A stretch of DNA of 64,000 nt from Linanthus parryae. Lineage: Eukaryota; Streptophyta; Magnoliopsida; Ericales; Polemoniaceae. Position 1 is the first letter of the stretch; the number at the start of each line of letters is the position of its first letter. The notes under the pieces are model-generated. The model was given only the letters and a program-made list of their open reading frames with translations, searched no databases and was not told the DNA's origin. Where the stretch lies: NCBI GenBank assembly GCA_023055425.1, contig JALGPY010000010.1, positions 15,163,363 through 15,227,362 on the forward strand, read 5' to 3'. Both the position numbers and the translations under genes were made by a program. Positions 34,551 to 46,389 of the stretch are shown piece after piece.

Positions 34551-35004
34551 TAGGGTTTGGGAGAAGAATAGAGAGAGGTAGGAATGATACGGAGAGAAGA
34601 GAAGAGAAGAAGATAAATACTAAAAGTGTTTGAGTTTCAAAAGGAAACTAGAATATCTCTCTGATCTGAAAAGATCTGAAATAATCAGAGAGGATTCAAA
34701 ATCTTTTAGTCCATTCGAAAGAAATAATTTCATATTATATTTGGCTAAAAAGAATTTTTGAAAAAGGTGGGGGCTATATTGAGCAAATATCTACAGAGAT
34801 ATCACCCAATACAGAATGATCCAAGGTTATTAACTACTACTATAGCATACTTATTTTCAAGGCTTTGAAAACGTTTTTAAGGTCTTGAAATGCTGTAACA
34901 CTGCAACAGATAAAAATCAAAGCTTTGAAATGATTCAAGGCTTTGAAAATCAGTTCAAATATTTGAAATCATATACAACTTACCTTTCTTACCTGATGCT
35001 CCCC

Positions 35005-38000
35005 CTAAAACAATGCATCTTTGTTTAACATTCCCAATTCCAATCTTAGACCTGAGAATCTCTCATCTGCTAATGGTTTAGCAAAGATATCTGCAATTTG
35101 CATGTTAGTAGTAAAAAATTCAAGAAGAATATCATCTTTTTCAGCATGATCTATGATGAAATTGTGTCTGAGATCAATGTGCTTGGTTATTGAATGTTGA
35201 ACTGGATTCTTTGTAATTGAAATTGCACTGGTGTTATCACATTTAATGGGTATGCTTCTGAAATCAAATCCAATGTCTCTTAGCTTTTGAGCAATCCATA
35301 ATACTTGTGAACAACATGCTCCTGCAGCTATATATTCAGCTTCGGTTGTTGATAGAGCAACTGAATTATGTTTCTTGGAATGCCAACTGATCAAGGATGA
35401 TCCAATAAATTGGCAAGTTCCTGAAGTGCTTTTCCTATCAACTTTGTAACCTGCAAAGTCAGCATCTGAAAAACCATACAAAGAAAAATTAGAGTGTATT
35501 GGATACCAAAGCCCTAAGTCTTTGGTTCCATTGAGATATCTGAAGATTCTCTTCACAGAACTTAAGTGTGATTCCTAGCACACATGCATACACTAAACAT
35601 GATATCTGGTCTGCTTGCTGTGAGATAGAGTAATGATCCAATCATACCTCTATACTCTTTCACATTTACACTCTTACCAGATTCATCCTTGTCGAAGGAC
35701 AGTGTAGAACTCATAGGAGTCATGGCTTCCTTACAATGAGCCATGCTATATTTTCTTAACAAGTATCTTGTGTATTTTATTTGATGCAGAAAGATGCCCT
35801 TCTTCATTTGATGTATTTGAAGTCCTAGGAAGAAGTTCAGCTCTCCCATCATACTCATTTCAAATTCCCTGCTCATAAGACTTGAGAATTCTCTGCACAA
35901 ATGATCATTAGTAGCTCCAAACAAGATATCATCAACATAGATCTGAAATACAAGCAAGTCTTTCTCATGAGTCTTTATGAAAAGGGTCTTGTCTACTAAT
36001 CCTCTTTTGAAATCATTTTCAAGCAAAAACTTTGACAGTCTTTCATACCAAGCTCTTGGAGCTTGTTTCAAACCATAAAGTTCATTGTCAAGTTTGTAAA
36101 CATGATCTGGAAACTTGTCATTTTCAAAACCAGGAGGTTGTGCTACATAAACTTCTTCTTGTAAGTAGCCATTCAAGAAAGCACACTTCACATCCATTTG
36201 AAATAATTTCATGTTCTTGTGAGATGCAAAAGCAAGCAAAATTCTAATTGCTTCTAACCTGGAAACTGGAGAAAAAAATTCCTCATAATCAATACCTTCT
36301 TCTTGGTTGTAACCTTGAGCAACTAACCTTTATTTGTTTCTGATCACTTTGCCACTTTCATCCAACTTATTTCTGAACACCCATCTGGTACCAATGACAG
36401 ACTGGTTTGTAGGTTGAGGAACCAGGTTACAAACCTTATTCCTTTCAAACTCATTGAGTTCACTTTGCATAGCAATGATCCAGTCTGCTTCTTGGAATTC
36501 TTCCTTCACCGTTTTAGGTTCAACAAGAGAGATAAAAGCATTAAAAGCACATAATTCTTCAACTGTGATCTAGTTTGTGTACCAGTGGTTGGATCTGAAA
36601 TGATATTATCAACTGGATGAGATGATAGATATATGAATCTCTTTCTTGGATACCAGGGTTCAGGTTCTCCATAGATCTTCTCTGGTCTTGAAGTAGTGGC
36701 TTTGTCACTTATATCCTTCTGATAATCTTTTTCAAGGCTTTGAGGCTTATTTTCAAGGCCTTGAGCACCATTTTCAAGGTCTTGAAAATGTCTTTTGTTT
36801 TCTTCTGAGCCTTTCTTGAATTCCAGTGGATTCTCAGTCTCTTCTAGTGATTCATGCTTGTTCAAATTCAAGTCTGCAAAACTTTCACTCAAAGAACCAT
36901 CATAGCCTTCATCAAAAATAACATGAATGCTCTCTTCAACTAGTTTGGTTCTTTTATTGTAAACTCTATAAGATTTGTTATTCAGATTGTAACCAAGAAA
37001 AATACCTTCATCACTTCTTGCATCAAACTTACCAAGATTGTCTTTTCCATTGTTATGGATAAAACATGTGCATCCAAAGGGTTTGAAGTATGAAATGTTT
37101 GGCTTCCTCCCTTTGAATAATTCATAGGGGTTTTTCTTTAGGATAGGTCAGATCAAGCACCTGTTCAGTATATAGTTTGCTGTATTCACATCTTCTGCCC
37201 AATAATGTCTTGGCAGCTTGTTTTCAAGAAGCATTGTCCTTGATGTATCTTCAAGAGTCCTGTTCTTTCTTTCAACAACACCATTCTGTTGAGGAGTTCT
37301 TGGACAAGAAAAGTTGTGAGTAATACCATGTTTATAATTGATCAAATTCTCTACCATGATCACTTCTAATTGAAGCTACTGGTAGGTTTTTCATAGTTTG
37401 AAGTTCTCTGCAAAGCATTGAAAATTCAGAGAGGGCTTCAGATTTTTCTTTGAGAAACATGACCCAAGTAAATCTAGAAAATCATCTACAACAACTAGCA
37501 TATAACTTTTACCTTTTGGAGTAGGAGTTCTCATAGGATCACAGAAATCCATATGAAGCAGTTCAATGGGTCTAGTTGTACTTACAAACTTCTTTGTCTT
37601 GAAGGATCTTCTGGTCTGCTTGCCCTGAGCACAAGCTTTGCAAAATTCACCTGCAACTTTGTTAGTCTGAAAAGTATAAACATTGTTTGATCTAGAGGCT
37701 GTGAGAATGCAATCTCCTGATTACTCATTTTGCACCACACACTTCTCTTTTTCAAAGATAACTTTGTTGCCATTATCACAAACCTGAGATACACTAAGCA
37801 AGTTAAATTTCAAACCATCAACTATATATACATCAGAAATAGAATTTTCAGAATTTGTACCAACTTTACCAATACCAAAAATATTGCATTTGTCTTTGTC
37901 ACCAAGAGTAATTGAACCTTCAGATTGCTCTTTCAATTCTGAGAATAAAGATCTCTTTCCACTCATGTGTCTTGAGCAACCACTGTCCATAAACAACCTC

Positions 38001-38029
38001 TGTTCTTTGATGTTGGTGACAACCTGCAA
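35005..38029 (-). pseudogene. Sirevirus-type pol, broken
   Basis: Protease has an intact DSGCSRHMSG active site (near 37985). The integrase zinc-binding region looks deleted: the usual W..RLGH block is missing and the frame joins directly to a Cys-bearing CKACAQGKQTRRS near 37630. Core residues are visible in HMDFCDP and VVVDDF, and the DDE end in SCPRTPQQNGVVERKNRT (37363-37148). A linker with heptad-like LEN/LEK repeats (36892-36506) follows. Reverse transcriptase (36239-35562) is well kept, with [12 protein letters not shown] and [10 protein letters not shown]. RNase H (35556-35005) is also well kept, with GFSDADFAG, STTEAEYIAAG and KHIDLRHNFI. Stops and shifts at 36240-37150 and 37370-37720 prevent one polyprotein. 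Confidence 0.88.
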
Positions 38030-38365
38030 ACACCAATCACTGCCTTACCCATCTGTTAGACCAAGTGTTGAATTTGGATTCATATTCAGGATCAACCATG
38101 TTAGGTGGTCTAACCCCTTTAGGAACCCAAATCTGTTTAACGTGTCCTTTGAGTTGAAATGGAAAAGTGTTCCTCATTATGTGAGGGTCTCTTCTTCTGA
38201 AAGGAAAAATCATTTTAACTTGACCAATTTTGCAGCAGTAATGACTTTTAGGAGAAGTTCTGTTTCCAGCTTTCACATATATGGTATTATTCTTTCTTGT
38301 AAAGTTTCAATTGAATCCAATACCAGCTTTGTGAACAGACTGTGAACTTCCTCCAAGAATCAAGT

Positions 38366-39826
38366 TCAACTTGTGTTCTGATCCAGCAAGCCTAACTTTG
38401 ACCAATTCAGATTCTTGAAGTTTCTCAGTAAGAGTAGTCTTTGTTTATCTAATTCACCAACTTGATATTTTAGATTAAAAATGCTGTTACTCATCAAAGA
38501 GTTCTCAGTGACTACTTCCTTGACTTGTGTATTTAAGGCTTTGAAACTGGTTTTCAAGGCCTTGAAATCACTGTCAGTCTTCTTCTGAGAGATTTCAAGA
38601 TTCTGATTTAGACAAACAAGTTGTAAGTTCTCTTTTGCTTGCTCATGAAATTTTTCTTTCAAAAGTCTGATCTCTTTCAGATAATCTTCTTCATTTAAAA
38701 GCATTGTTCTAAGATAATCTGAGAGAGCATCTTTTGGTTTTAAAACAGACAGTTTACCATTACCTCAATGTTCTTATCAGAACTCTCATCATGCTTGGCC
38801 ATGAAGAATAGGTTGGCATGTTCTTCTTCAGATTCTGATTCACTTGAGCTATCTGAATCACTTCATGAAGCTATCATAGCTTTCTTTCTTCTATCATGAT
38901 CTTTCTTTTGAAAGCTCTTTCTTTTCTTGTGTGGACAGTCTCTTATCAAATTTCCTGCATCACCACATTCAAAGCAGTTCATAACCTTTGATTTATTTTG
39001 TGAAGAAGACTTACCTTTGTAGTCCTTGCTACTGGATGGTCTATGTCTTTCTCTGTTGAAGTCTTTGTTTTCAAAGTTTTTCTTCATTTTTAGAATCCTT
39101 GTCAAGGCTTGGGAAATCAAAGCAAATGGATCTTCATAATCACCATACTCAGTTTCAAGGCTTTGAGTTCTCTCATTCTCTTTGGCTTTGAGATCTAAGT
39201 TCTTGATACTTTCTGGGAGCTCTCCATCAGCTTCATTCATAGATATTTCATGTGTCAGAAGCTTCCCTTGTAGGTAATCAAGTTGTAGAGTTGAGAGATT
39301 CTGAGCCTCTTCAATAGCTATGGTCTTTGGTTCCCACTTTGCCTTTGGAAGACTTCTTAAAATCTTCCTCACTTTTTCTTCATTGGAAAAATGTTTTCCC
39401 ATTGAATCAAGGTTGTTAACAATGTCTGAGATAGATGTTGATCTTGGTTTGCTTGACTTGGCTGGTTCCTTCAAAAGTTACCACAAGCTTAATCCAGATT
39501 TCTTTGGCAGTAGTGCAGCCTGAAATCCTGTTGAATTCATATGTACTCAAAGCACAATACAAGATGTTAATATATTTGTAATTCTTAGAGAATTGCTCTA
39601 ATTCATAAGAGGAAAGTGAGTCTTCAGATTTGGGAGTTCTAATCCCATCTTTCTCTGTGTAGAAAGTGTGAGGTCCATTCTGAATAATGGTCCAAAGCTC
39701 TATGTCTTGATCAATGATGAAAATTTTCATCAAAGCTTTCCAGTGAGCAAAATTTTCTCCACAAAATAGAGGCGCTCTGTTAGCAGCTCTTCCCCATGAG
39801 AAACAACCATCACCTCCAGTACTCAT
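38366..39826 (-). pseudogene. Sirevirus-type gag, broken
   Basis: The probable start is the Met at 39826 (MSTGGDGCFSWGRAANRAP), followed by LFCGENFAHWKALMKIFI, the typical gag N-terminus. A second frame (39474-38863) has the SLPKAKWEPKTIAIEEAQNL region and a zinc knuckle reading CFECGDAGNLIRDC, in which the zinc-binding His of C-x2-C-x4-H-x4-C is Asn. A third frame (38704-38366) is a long coiled coil. It contains a duplicated FKALKTSFKALNTQ, encoded by two palindrome motifs 21 bases apart (38532 and 38553). Long coiled-coil gag extensions are typical of Sireviruses. Confidence 0.85.
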
Positions 39827-39859
39827 GATCACCAAATGGTTAAATATATACACTGATAC

Positions 39860-39873
39860 AAGCTCTGATAACA
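39860..39873 (-). other. Primer-binding site of Sirevirus-type element
   Basis: Minus strand TGTTATCAGAGCTT lies two bases from the 5' LTR. It matches the initiator tRNA-Met complementary site TGGTATCAGAGC at all but one base. Confidence 0.85.
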
Positions 39874-39875
39874 CT

Positions 39876-41177
39876 TGAAAGTGTGAGTGTGCAGGTGGTA
39901 ATGCAGCTAAGATACTCTAGAAGGGGGGAGGGGGCTGAATGGAGTATGCCAAATTTTTACAAAACTTGCTAAGACGATAGAATCTTGTGACAGTTAGTCA
40001 AGTTCAAGGCCTTGAAAATAATTTGAAGCCCTTGAAATGAAATACAGTTTGAAATAGATCAGTCAAGTCTTTTTTAAGGCCTTGAAAAGAGTTTCAAACC
40101 CTTGAAAACAGACAAGTTTGAATGTTGTAAAAACTGAGTAAGTAAAGAAACTCTAAATGCAAGAGACAAGTGATTTATAGAGTTCAGTTCACTTGGACCT
40201 AATCTCTAGCTCAGGGATCTGATCCCAGCAGGATTTTCAACACAATTCTTATTAATCAAAAGCTAAGCCCTAGATCTCAAGCACATAGAGATGCCTTACT
40301 CTGTTACAGCTTGTGGTTCTCCCTAACCTATCTAGTACCTTCTCTAGCTAACTGATTAACCAAGAATTCTCTATTGTTCACCTTGAACAACCCTCGAGAA
40401 TAAATATATAAATATTACAGAAATGATCTACCAATAAAGTACAATACAGAAGAACACTTAGAGTGTTGAAACTGCAGTGAAGTATGCAGTGATCTTCTGT
40501 GAAACGGATTGTGAGAATGATGAACTTATTTGATGCCTGTCAACCCATAACTTTGTCTCTCTTTTTTCCCGTTGAGTATTGTGTCTTGTTACTTCAGAAT
40601 TGAGATCTATTTAAACTTCAAACAGCTCTTCAAATCTTCCCAGATTTTCAGAAACAAATCTCCTATTTTGTAGGTAACAGACTTTGACTCTTTGATAATC
40701 TTCTCCAACAGTTAAGTGATCACAATCTCCAGAGATAATGTCGTGATCTTGTATTTGAATAGGTTGAGAAGCTGTCAAGCCATTTAGATCAAACACAGAA
40801 TCATCTTCTCAATTATTTCCTTCCTTGCAAAAGTCAGTTTAGGAAATAATCTCTCCAAACTAGGAAATAAATTCCCTGCAAAATCATAGTCAAACAGATG
40901 ATATTTTATGTTCAAACATGTTAGAATAATTTTTCTTTCATCATCAAATAACAGTAAATCAAACATATGAAGGAGGGATATGAAATCAGCTTAGAAGAGT
41001 TTACAGAAAACTCCCCTGAGAATGTTCATGTAGGTTAAACATTTTCAAGGCAGTGAATCCAGTTTCAAGGCCTTGAAAATAGCTATAGCCTGTGATAACT
41101 GATTCAAGGCTTTGAAAGCTGATTCAAGGCCTTGAAATAGTTAAACTATTTCAAGCCTCGCACAACCTGATCTTACA
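39876..41177 (-). repeat. 5' LTR of Sirevirus-type element
   Basis: 1302 bases with the same termini as the other LTR. Palindrome doublets are at 40003/40023, 40073/40093, 41044/41064 and 41103/41123, again 20 bases apart. The 40023, 40073 and 41044 members have lost symmetry by point changes. Confidence 0.92.
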
Positions 41178-41182
41178 CTATC

Positions 41183-42265
41183 GAGGCATAATTCCTGAGT
41201 AGGCTTCACCACATAGACGAAATCGATCGCCAGCACCGCCTTGCGACTTCTACTAGCTCAACTACCATAATGTCTGGGGACAACAACACTTCAACACTTC
41301 CATCTCTGAAACATGGCAAGTTCTAGAGTTTCAATGGCAAGCAGTGTAATATAAAGTATAATACATATGCGGCGAGGTTGCATATTTTTGTTGTGTAAAT
41401 AGTGTGCGTCTATATGCAACCGTAGTTGCATGTTTTTTATGTAATATAACATGCATATGTGCAACTATTACACTGTTTTGCAAGATATTCGTTCATTTAC
41501 TTGCTATGAATATCTGTTTTCGTTAGACTTCCCACAAACATTACATGAATATAACAACAATGAAACATGTATTTGTATCAATTTTAGACAAACATAAACT
41601 ACTTACAATAATATTAACTGTAGTATATATATATATGAAAATACATATTCTCATAAATATTTAATTTTAATATAGTTTACAAAAAACTTATCTAACTTAC
41701 TCTATTTCATCTTACTTAACTTTTCGACATCATTCTCTAAATGAGGTCGAGCGAAATTTGACTACTAAAATGATATACAAATTTATTAAGGTTTGTATAT
41801 TTTTAAAGAAAATATAGTATACAACATTGTAAATAAGTTCAGAACAATCTACAAGTGTAAATTGTTTGCTAAAAATATTCATCAAACTACAACGATTAAA
41901 TTACATGTTCAAAAAGCAAATGGAGATATAATAGAAGAAATATATATATATATATATATTTGAATAATTTTCTTATTTATGTTTATAAATAATATATATA
42001 TATATATACATATATATATAACCATTACATTATGGTACATTTATCAATAATTTCTACTTCCCAGACTAAATAGGGGAGCACAAATGAAAAGAAAAGAGGA
42101 AAAAAACAAAAAACACAAAGAAGTAATATGATATTTCACAACAACTCACTTTAAAAAATGAAGTATAAATTTGCCACAATGTTAACAGCAACATTTTAAT
42201 CAAATGTACACGCCGTCACTACATCCCTGCAAAAAGCTTAACCGAAAATCGTTTCCACTTCCATC
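41183..42265. other. AT-rich intergenic DNA with (AT)n tracts
   Basis: AT microsatellites lie at about 41938-41960 and 41992-42020. No gene or RNA was recognised. The CTATC of the element's target site begins this stretch. Confidence 0.6.
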
Positions 42266-42847
42266 TAGGGATGGCAATATGGTCCGATCCGATCTGAGAT
42301 CTGAGCGATCCGAGCCGAATGGATCGGATCCGAATCCGATCCAATTGAAAATGGATCGGATTTGGATCGGGAAAGCCAGACCCGAACGGATTTGGACCTG
42401 GATTTGGATCTGAGGGCAGATCCACCGGGTTCCGATCCGATCCGATCCGACATATATGTGTGATTTATAAATGTACCACCATTACCTCTCCACTTACACT
42501 TACAAGAAGAATACTATAGTAACTCCAACCTACAAAGCTATTTCTTTTGTTTTTTAGGATTCATAACTTATGAACATGACTTAACATAAGAAATAGTGTT
42601 GATTTTTTATGTTATTTTTCTATTTTATTGCAAACTAGAGCCGGATCCGATCTGAATCCGATCCGACCACGTACTATATGGATCAACGGATCGGGTTTGG
42701 ATCAGCTGAATGAAACCCGATCCGATCTGATCCGAATCCGATGATGATCCGAACGGATTTGGATCGGATCTGGATCTCATTTCTCGTGGTCGGATATGGA
42801 TCGGGAAGGGCCTGATCCGATCCGGATCCGACCCATTGCCATCCCTA
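42266..42847. mobile_element. hAT-type miniature element rich in GGATC repeats
   Basis: It starts TAGGGATGGCAATATGG and ends CCATTGCCATCCCTA, inverted termini, with a perfect 8-base duplication CTTCCATC (42258-42265, 42848-42855). Both subterminal regions are packed with CCGATCCGA/GGATCGGA repeats in each orientation. At 582 bases with no transposase, it is a hAT-type non-autonomous element. Confidence 0.93.
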
Positions 42848-42855
42848 CTTCCATC

Positions 42856-45640
42856 TTCATGTCCAATCAGCGAAGAAACCCTCGTGCTCTTCCCCACTAA
42901 TACTCCATCTTTTCAGAGAAAGCACTCAAAGCTTCTAAACAATTTCGAGTACTAAAACACTTAAATTTGTTCCTCAGTTAGACATTATCAGATGCTCCTC
43001 TCAGATCAGCTAATTATTTACTTTATAGCAACCACCTCCTTCTATCCATGTAAGTGTTCTCCTTTTTCTATTGAAATCCTATTCGGTAACATCACCATCT
43101 TCTCATGCTATTTGCACCGGCTCCACTACTTCAAAATCAAACTATGTATTCATCGCAGTGCATAGTATGAGTCATATATATCTGCAGATCATCGTTTCCT
43201 CTTTCCTTGCATAATTTGATTGTGCATAACAACTTGCAACAAGCCTTTACCCTAAAATAATGTTTTCCTAACAACAATTTTGGGTTTTTTTCCCTGCTCG
43301 TACCACTGATCTATTTTTGAAATTGCAGTATCACCATACAGATATTAGGAAGTCAATATTCACATAAATTCTTTGCTACTAAACACATGTAAGAAATTTC
43401 ACCAATTATTCTTCTTGTGAGGCATCTTCAAAAAAACCCCATGTGCATCTATTTATTTTCAATTGCAGTGAACATGTTCAAGACATTAGCTAAATTATTT
43501 GTAGTTTTTGGGTTAATTTTCTAATGTATGAAGTTATAACTGCGATGATGTAACATCCTAAAACATTTCAACTCACCTAAGAACTACACTAGGTAAATGT
43601 TAGATTTCATTATCCTTCATATTTCTCATTTGATTGATATACATAATTGAAATAAGTACAGGTTTTTTTAAAGGCATTATGATATGTTACTTCTGGTTCT
43701 GTTTCGCTTAGTAGCTTCTGTTTTGCTGACAATATATTCTGAAATAATCCATGCATAAAGAGATATTTGACTTGAAGATTGTTCGCCGAACAAGCGCATT
43801 TTCCCGTTAGAGCACCTACATCTTCGTGATCCGGTATTGTTCCTCTCTCTATCTCTAAATTTTTTACAGCATGTCCAGTGTTTCCTTTTTCTTCCAGTGG
43901 CCACAAAATTCTGAGTCTATTGCTAAGATTTGCTATGCCAGTAAACCAAAATGTGTCCATAAGTGATATATTAAAACCTTACAAATTTCGTGGTGTCTGG
44001 ACCTTTCATTTTGCATTTAGTAATGAATACAATATGAAATATAATGGAGGTTAAACATTCATTTTTTCACAATGTGCGCCAAAATAATTTTTTAAGTAGT
44101 CTGCATAGCTATTTTAATTTTTACTGACTTGGATATTGTAGTGCATCACACGTATACTAAGAAATGTACTTTCTTATATTGTTCATTCCGATAATTTCAT
44201 TGAAAATTAAACAACCATAATCATATAAATTCCTTGCTTTCTTTCACACCAATGTGATTTTCCACAGCTTCAGTAAGCTTCTGCTCATAATAATATGATT
44301 TTCATGTACTTGGTTATCCGTCATTCATTTTTAATTGACTTGCTTAGTTGTTGGATTTCATAACTAAAGCTTACAATTTGACGGGAGGACACAATTTAAG
44401 TTCATTTATAACAGAAAAAAAAAAAGTTTGTAACAAATAAATATGATGCAAGTGTTAGTTCTTTTTCTCTCTGGACTTTCACGCTTTAGTATTGAATCAG
44501 TCAATGAGATCTGATCAGGGGAGAAAATCCTAAAAAATCGACTGTTATGGCTACTTTGACTTAAAACAGCCTATGTTATATTCATATATGTTACTTACAA
44601 TTAAAATATGATTCATCTGTGTTATTTTTTTTTGAGAATATTCAAATGTGTTATTCACTATACTTCTAATGCCTTACTTTTGCACACACATGAGAAAACA
44701 CTCAAGTTGGACAATGCATATCTAGAAACTGATTGCTACACTAATCGAAGATTAAAATCTTACGCATAGTGTGAATCACATATAATGTTCACATGTATTA
44801 TTTTCAGAATAAATTTTCAAGCTTCGACCCCGACGTTATCCTACAAACTAAGTCACTAGACAATTCGTTTATGTCTACTTAGATATGGTAATATCTTGGA
44901 AATATTGTTTCTACATATTTTGGCATGTACACTATTATGCTCTTCATGCGTTCATTTTCATATACATCTTCTATCTATTAATATTCCTCATGCATACAAC
45001 ATATGATGTTTTTCATTCCATATGATACAAATTCTTTAATAATAAAGACCGGTTTCTTAAGTTAAAGTTCACAAATACAACACAACTCTGTATAATATGA
45101 TTTTTTTATTATTTTGTTATTCTTATTTCTTTGCGACCTACTATTGTCCCATCTTATGTGAACTTAATTGTTATAACAACAAAGTAGAAATACTACCTGC
45201 CACTAAATCATACCCTCAAAATAACATGGTAAAACGATAATGGTCGTAGATATACAAAACTTCAAATAATAAAATAATCTTCTAGACAAACAACAATGAT
45301 CAATAGCTACTCCAGAAGAATCTCGCAAATTCTCTGCAAGAGCATATAGATATATGCATAAGTCAGTTGTCACATGAAGCTTAGTTTTTAACCATAGGTG
45401 TTACTAAAAATTAATTACACACATATTAGCTCCATTACAGTGAGACATTTAGACATGTAAATTTCATCTAATTCGTTTTGTTTATCAAGATCTATGCATG
45501 TCAGCATAGTAGAAACTAATATAGAATACAATGCCTTCCTTGATATGTTTGATGTACACATAGCTAAAATGTCATATTCATCATATTTTACCTCACGTAG
45601 TAGATTCTAATTCTAATCTTCCTTGCTGCAGATTCATTCA
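42856..45640. other. AT-rich intergenic DNA, no convincing gene
   Basis: The only frame of note is a minus-strand one at 43960-43610 (116 codons), described separately. No RNA gene or transposon ends were recognised. Confidence 0.5.
43610..43960 (-). other. Unassigned 116-codon frame
   Basis: Starts MDTFWFTGIANLSN and is hydrophilic with no recognised domain, signal or membrane segment. It may be a chance frame or an exon of an unrecognised, decayed gene. The surrounding DNA shows no matching exons that I could identify. Confidence 0.15.
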
Positions 45641-46223
45641 GCATTTTACGCTGCACATAAAACTCACAATGGAACACCAAGACACAAGTCCAGCACTTCA
45701 TCAGCAAGACAACTAACACAAAGCAACAACACTCAGTGTGCTGCCAAACTCAAAATATAATCCTCCTGTAGCAGAATATATCATCGCAACTATAGAATAA
45801 GCAAAAATTCAGCCTCAGTCTCCCCCGAGACACCAATACACGATGACAACCCCGACAATTTATCTTACACCTACAACTGCCACAGCTGAAGCAGTAGTAG
45901 AAACAACAACGTCATAATTGAAAGCCAATGATGAGAAATCAATTGATATGCTGAAAGAACAAATCCAGGTGTTAGAAAAACTAATTACACTCAATGAACA
46001 GTAAGTGGACATGGAAATTATGTTCATTATCAAACTCGAAGAACTGTGTCAAAATATTGCAAAGTTGAAGCCACCACCTCACGAACCAGCAACACAAAAA
46101 GATACAGAGATGACGATTCTCCATCAGCTCCTCCTTCAAAAACGGCCAAGTAGTATAATATTATCTAAACTTTATCTATTAGTATATATAATTATTGTAC
46201 ATAGGCTCCGTAATGTAATATGA
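45640..46223 (+). pseudogene. Possible decayed coding segment with coiled-coil-like stretch
   Basis: Begins after a good acceptor (TTCCTTGCTGCAG, about 45632). One frame gives a Thr/Ala-rich stretch and then EKSIDMLKEQIQVLEKLITL, heptad-like, with stops on both sides. A frame change near 46110 gives a Ser/Pro/Lys-rich end before a stop (DDDSPSAPPSKTAK). The base composition is less AT-rich than the surroundings. No family was recognised. Confidence 0.25.
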
Positions 46224-46389
46224 AGTATGGACTTATAATAGTGATAAATCCTTCATAAGAGTCATCCTATGTACGTTCTACATTGTAATTTGTGTGGGTT
46301 TCGGTGCAAAGTAATGAATTACGGGCTTATTTGATGAGAAAATGCATTTATGGATGTTTTTTTAGCTTAAACGTACAATACGGGTGTTT

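Larger units (their letters stand above)
31237..41177 (-). mobile_element. Sirevirus-type Ty1/copia retrotransposon, minus strand, inactivated
   Basis: A 9941-base element bounded by a perfect 5-base duplication CTATC (31232-31236, 41178-41182). On the minus strand the order is 5' LTR (41177-39876), primer-binding site, gag, protease, integrase, reverse transcriptase, RNase H, an extra ORF, polypurine tract and 3' LTR (32527-31237). The extra ORF after RNase H, the long gag with a second coiled-coil region, and the overall size point to the Sirevirus (SIRE/Maximus) lineage. All frames are interrupted. A 14-base palindrome (TTCAAGGCCTTGAA and variants) recurs across the element. Confidence 0.92.

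Noticed and set aside
41939..42020. AT-rich tract as a possible matrix attachment or replication site
   Set aside because: It is only a (AT)n microsatellite region. No other evidence supports such a role.
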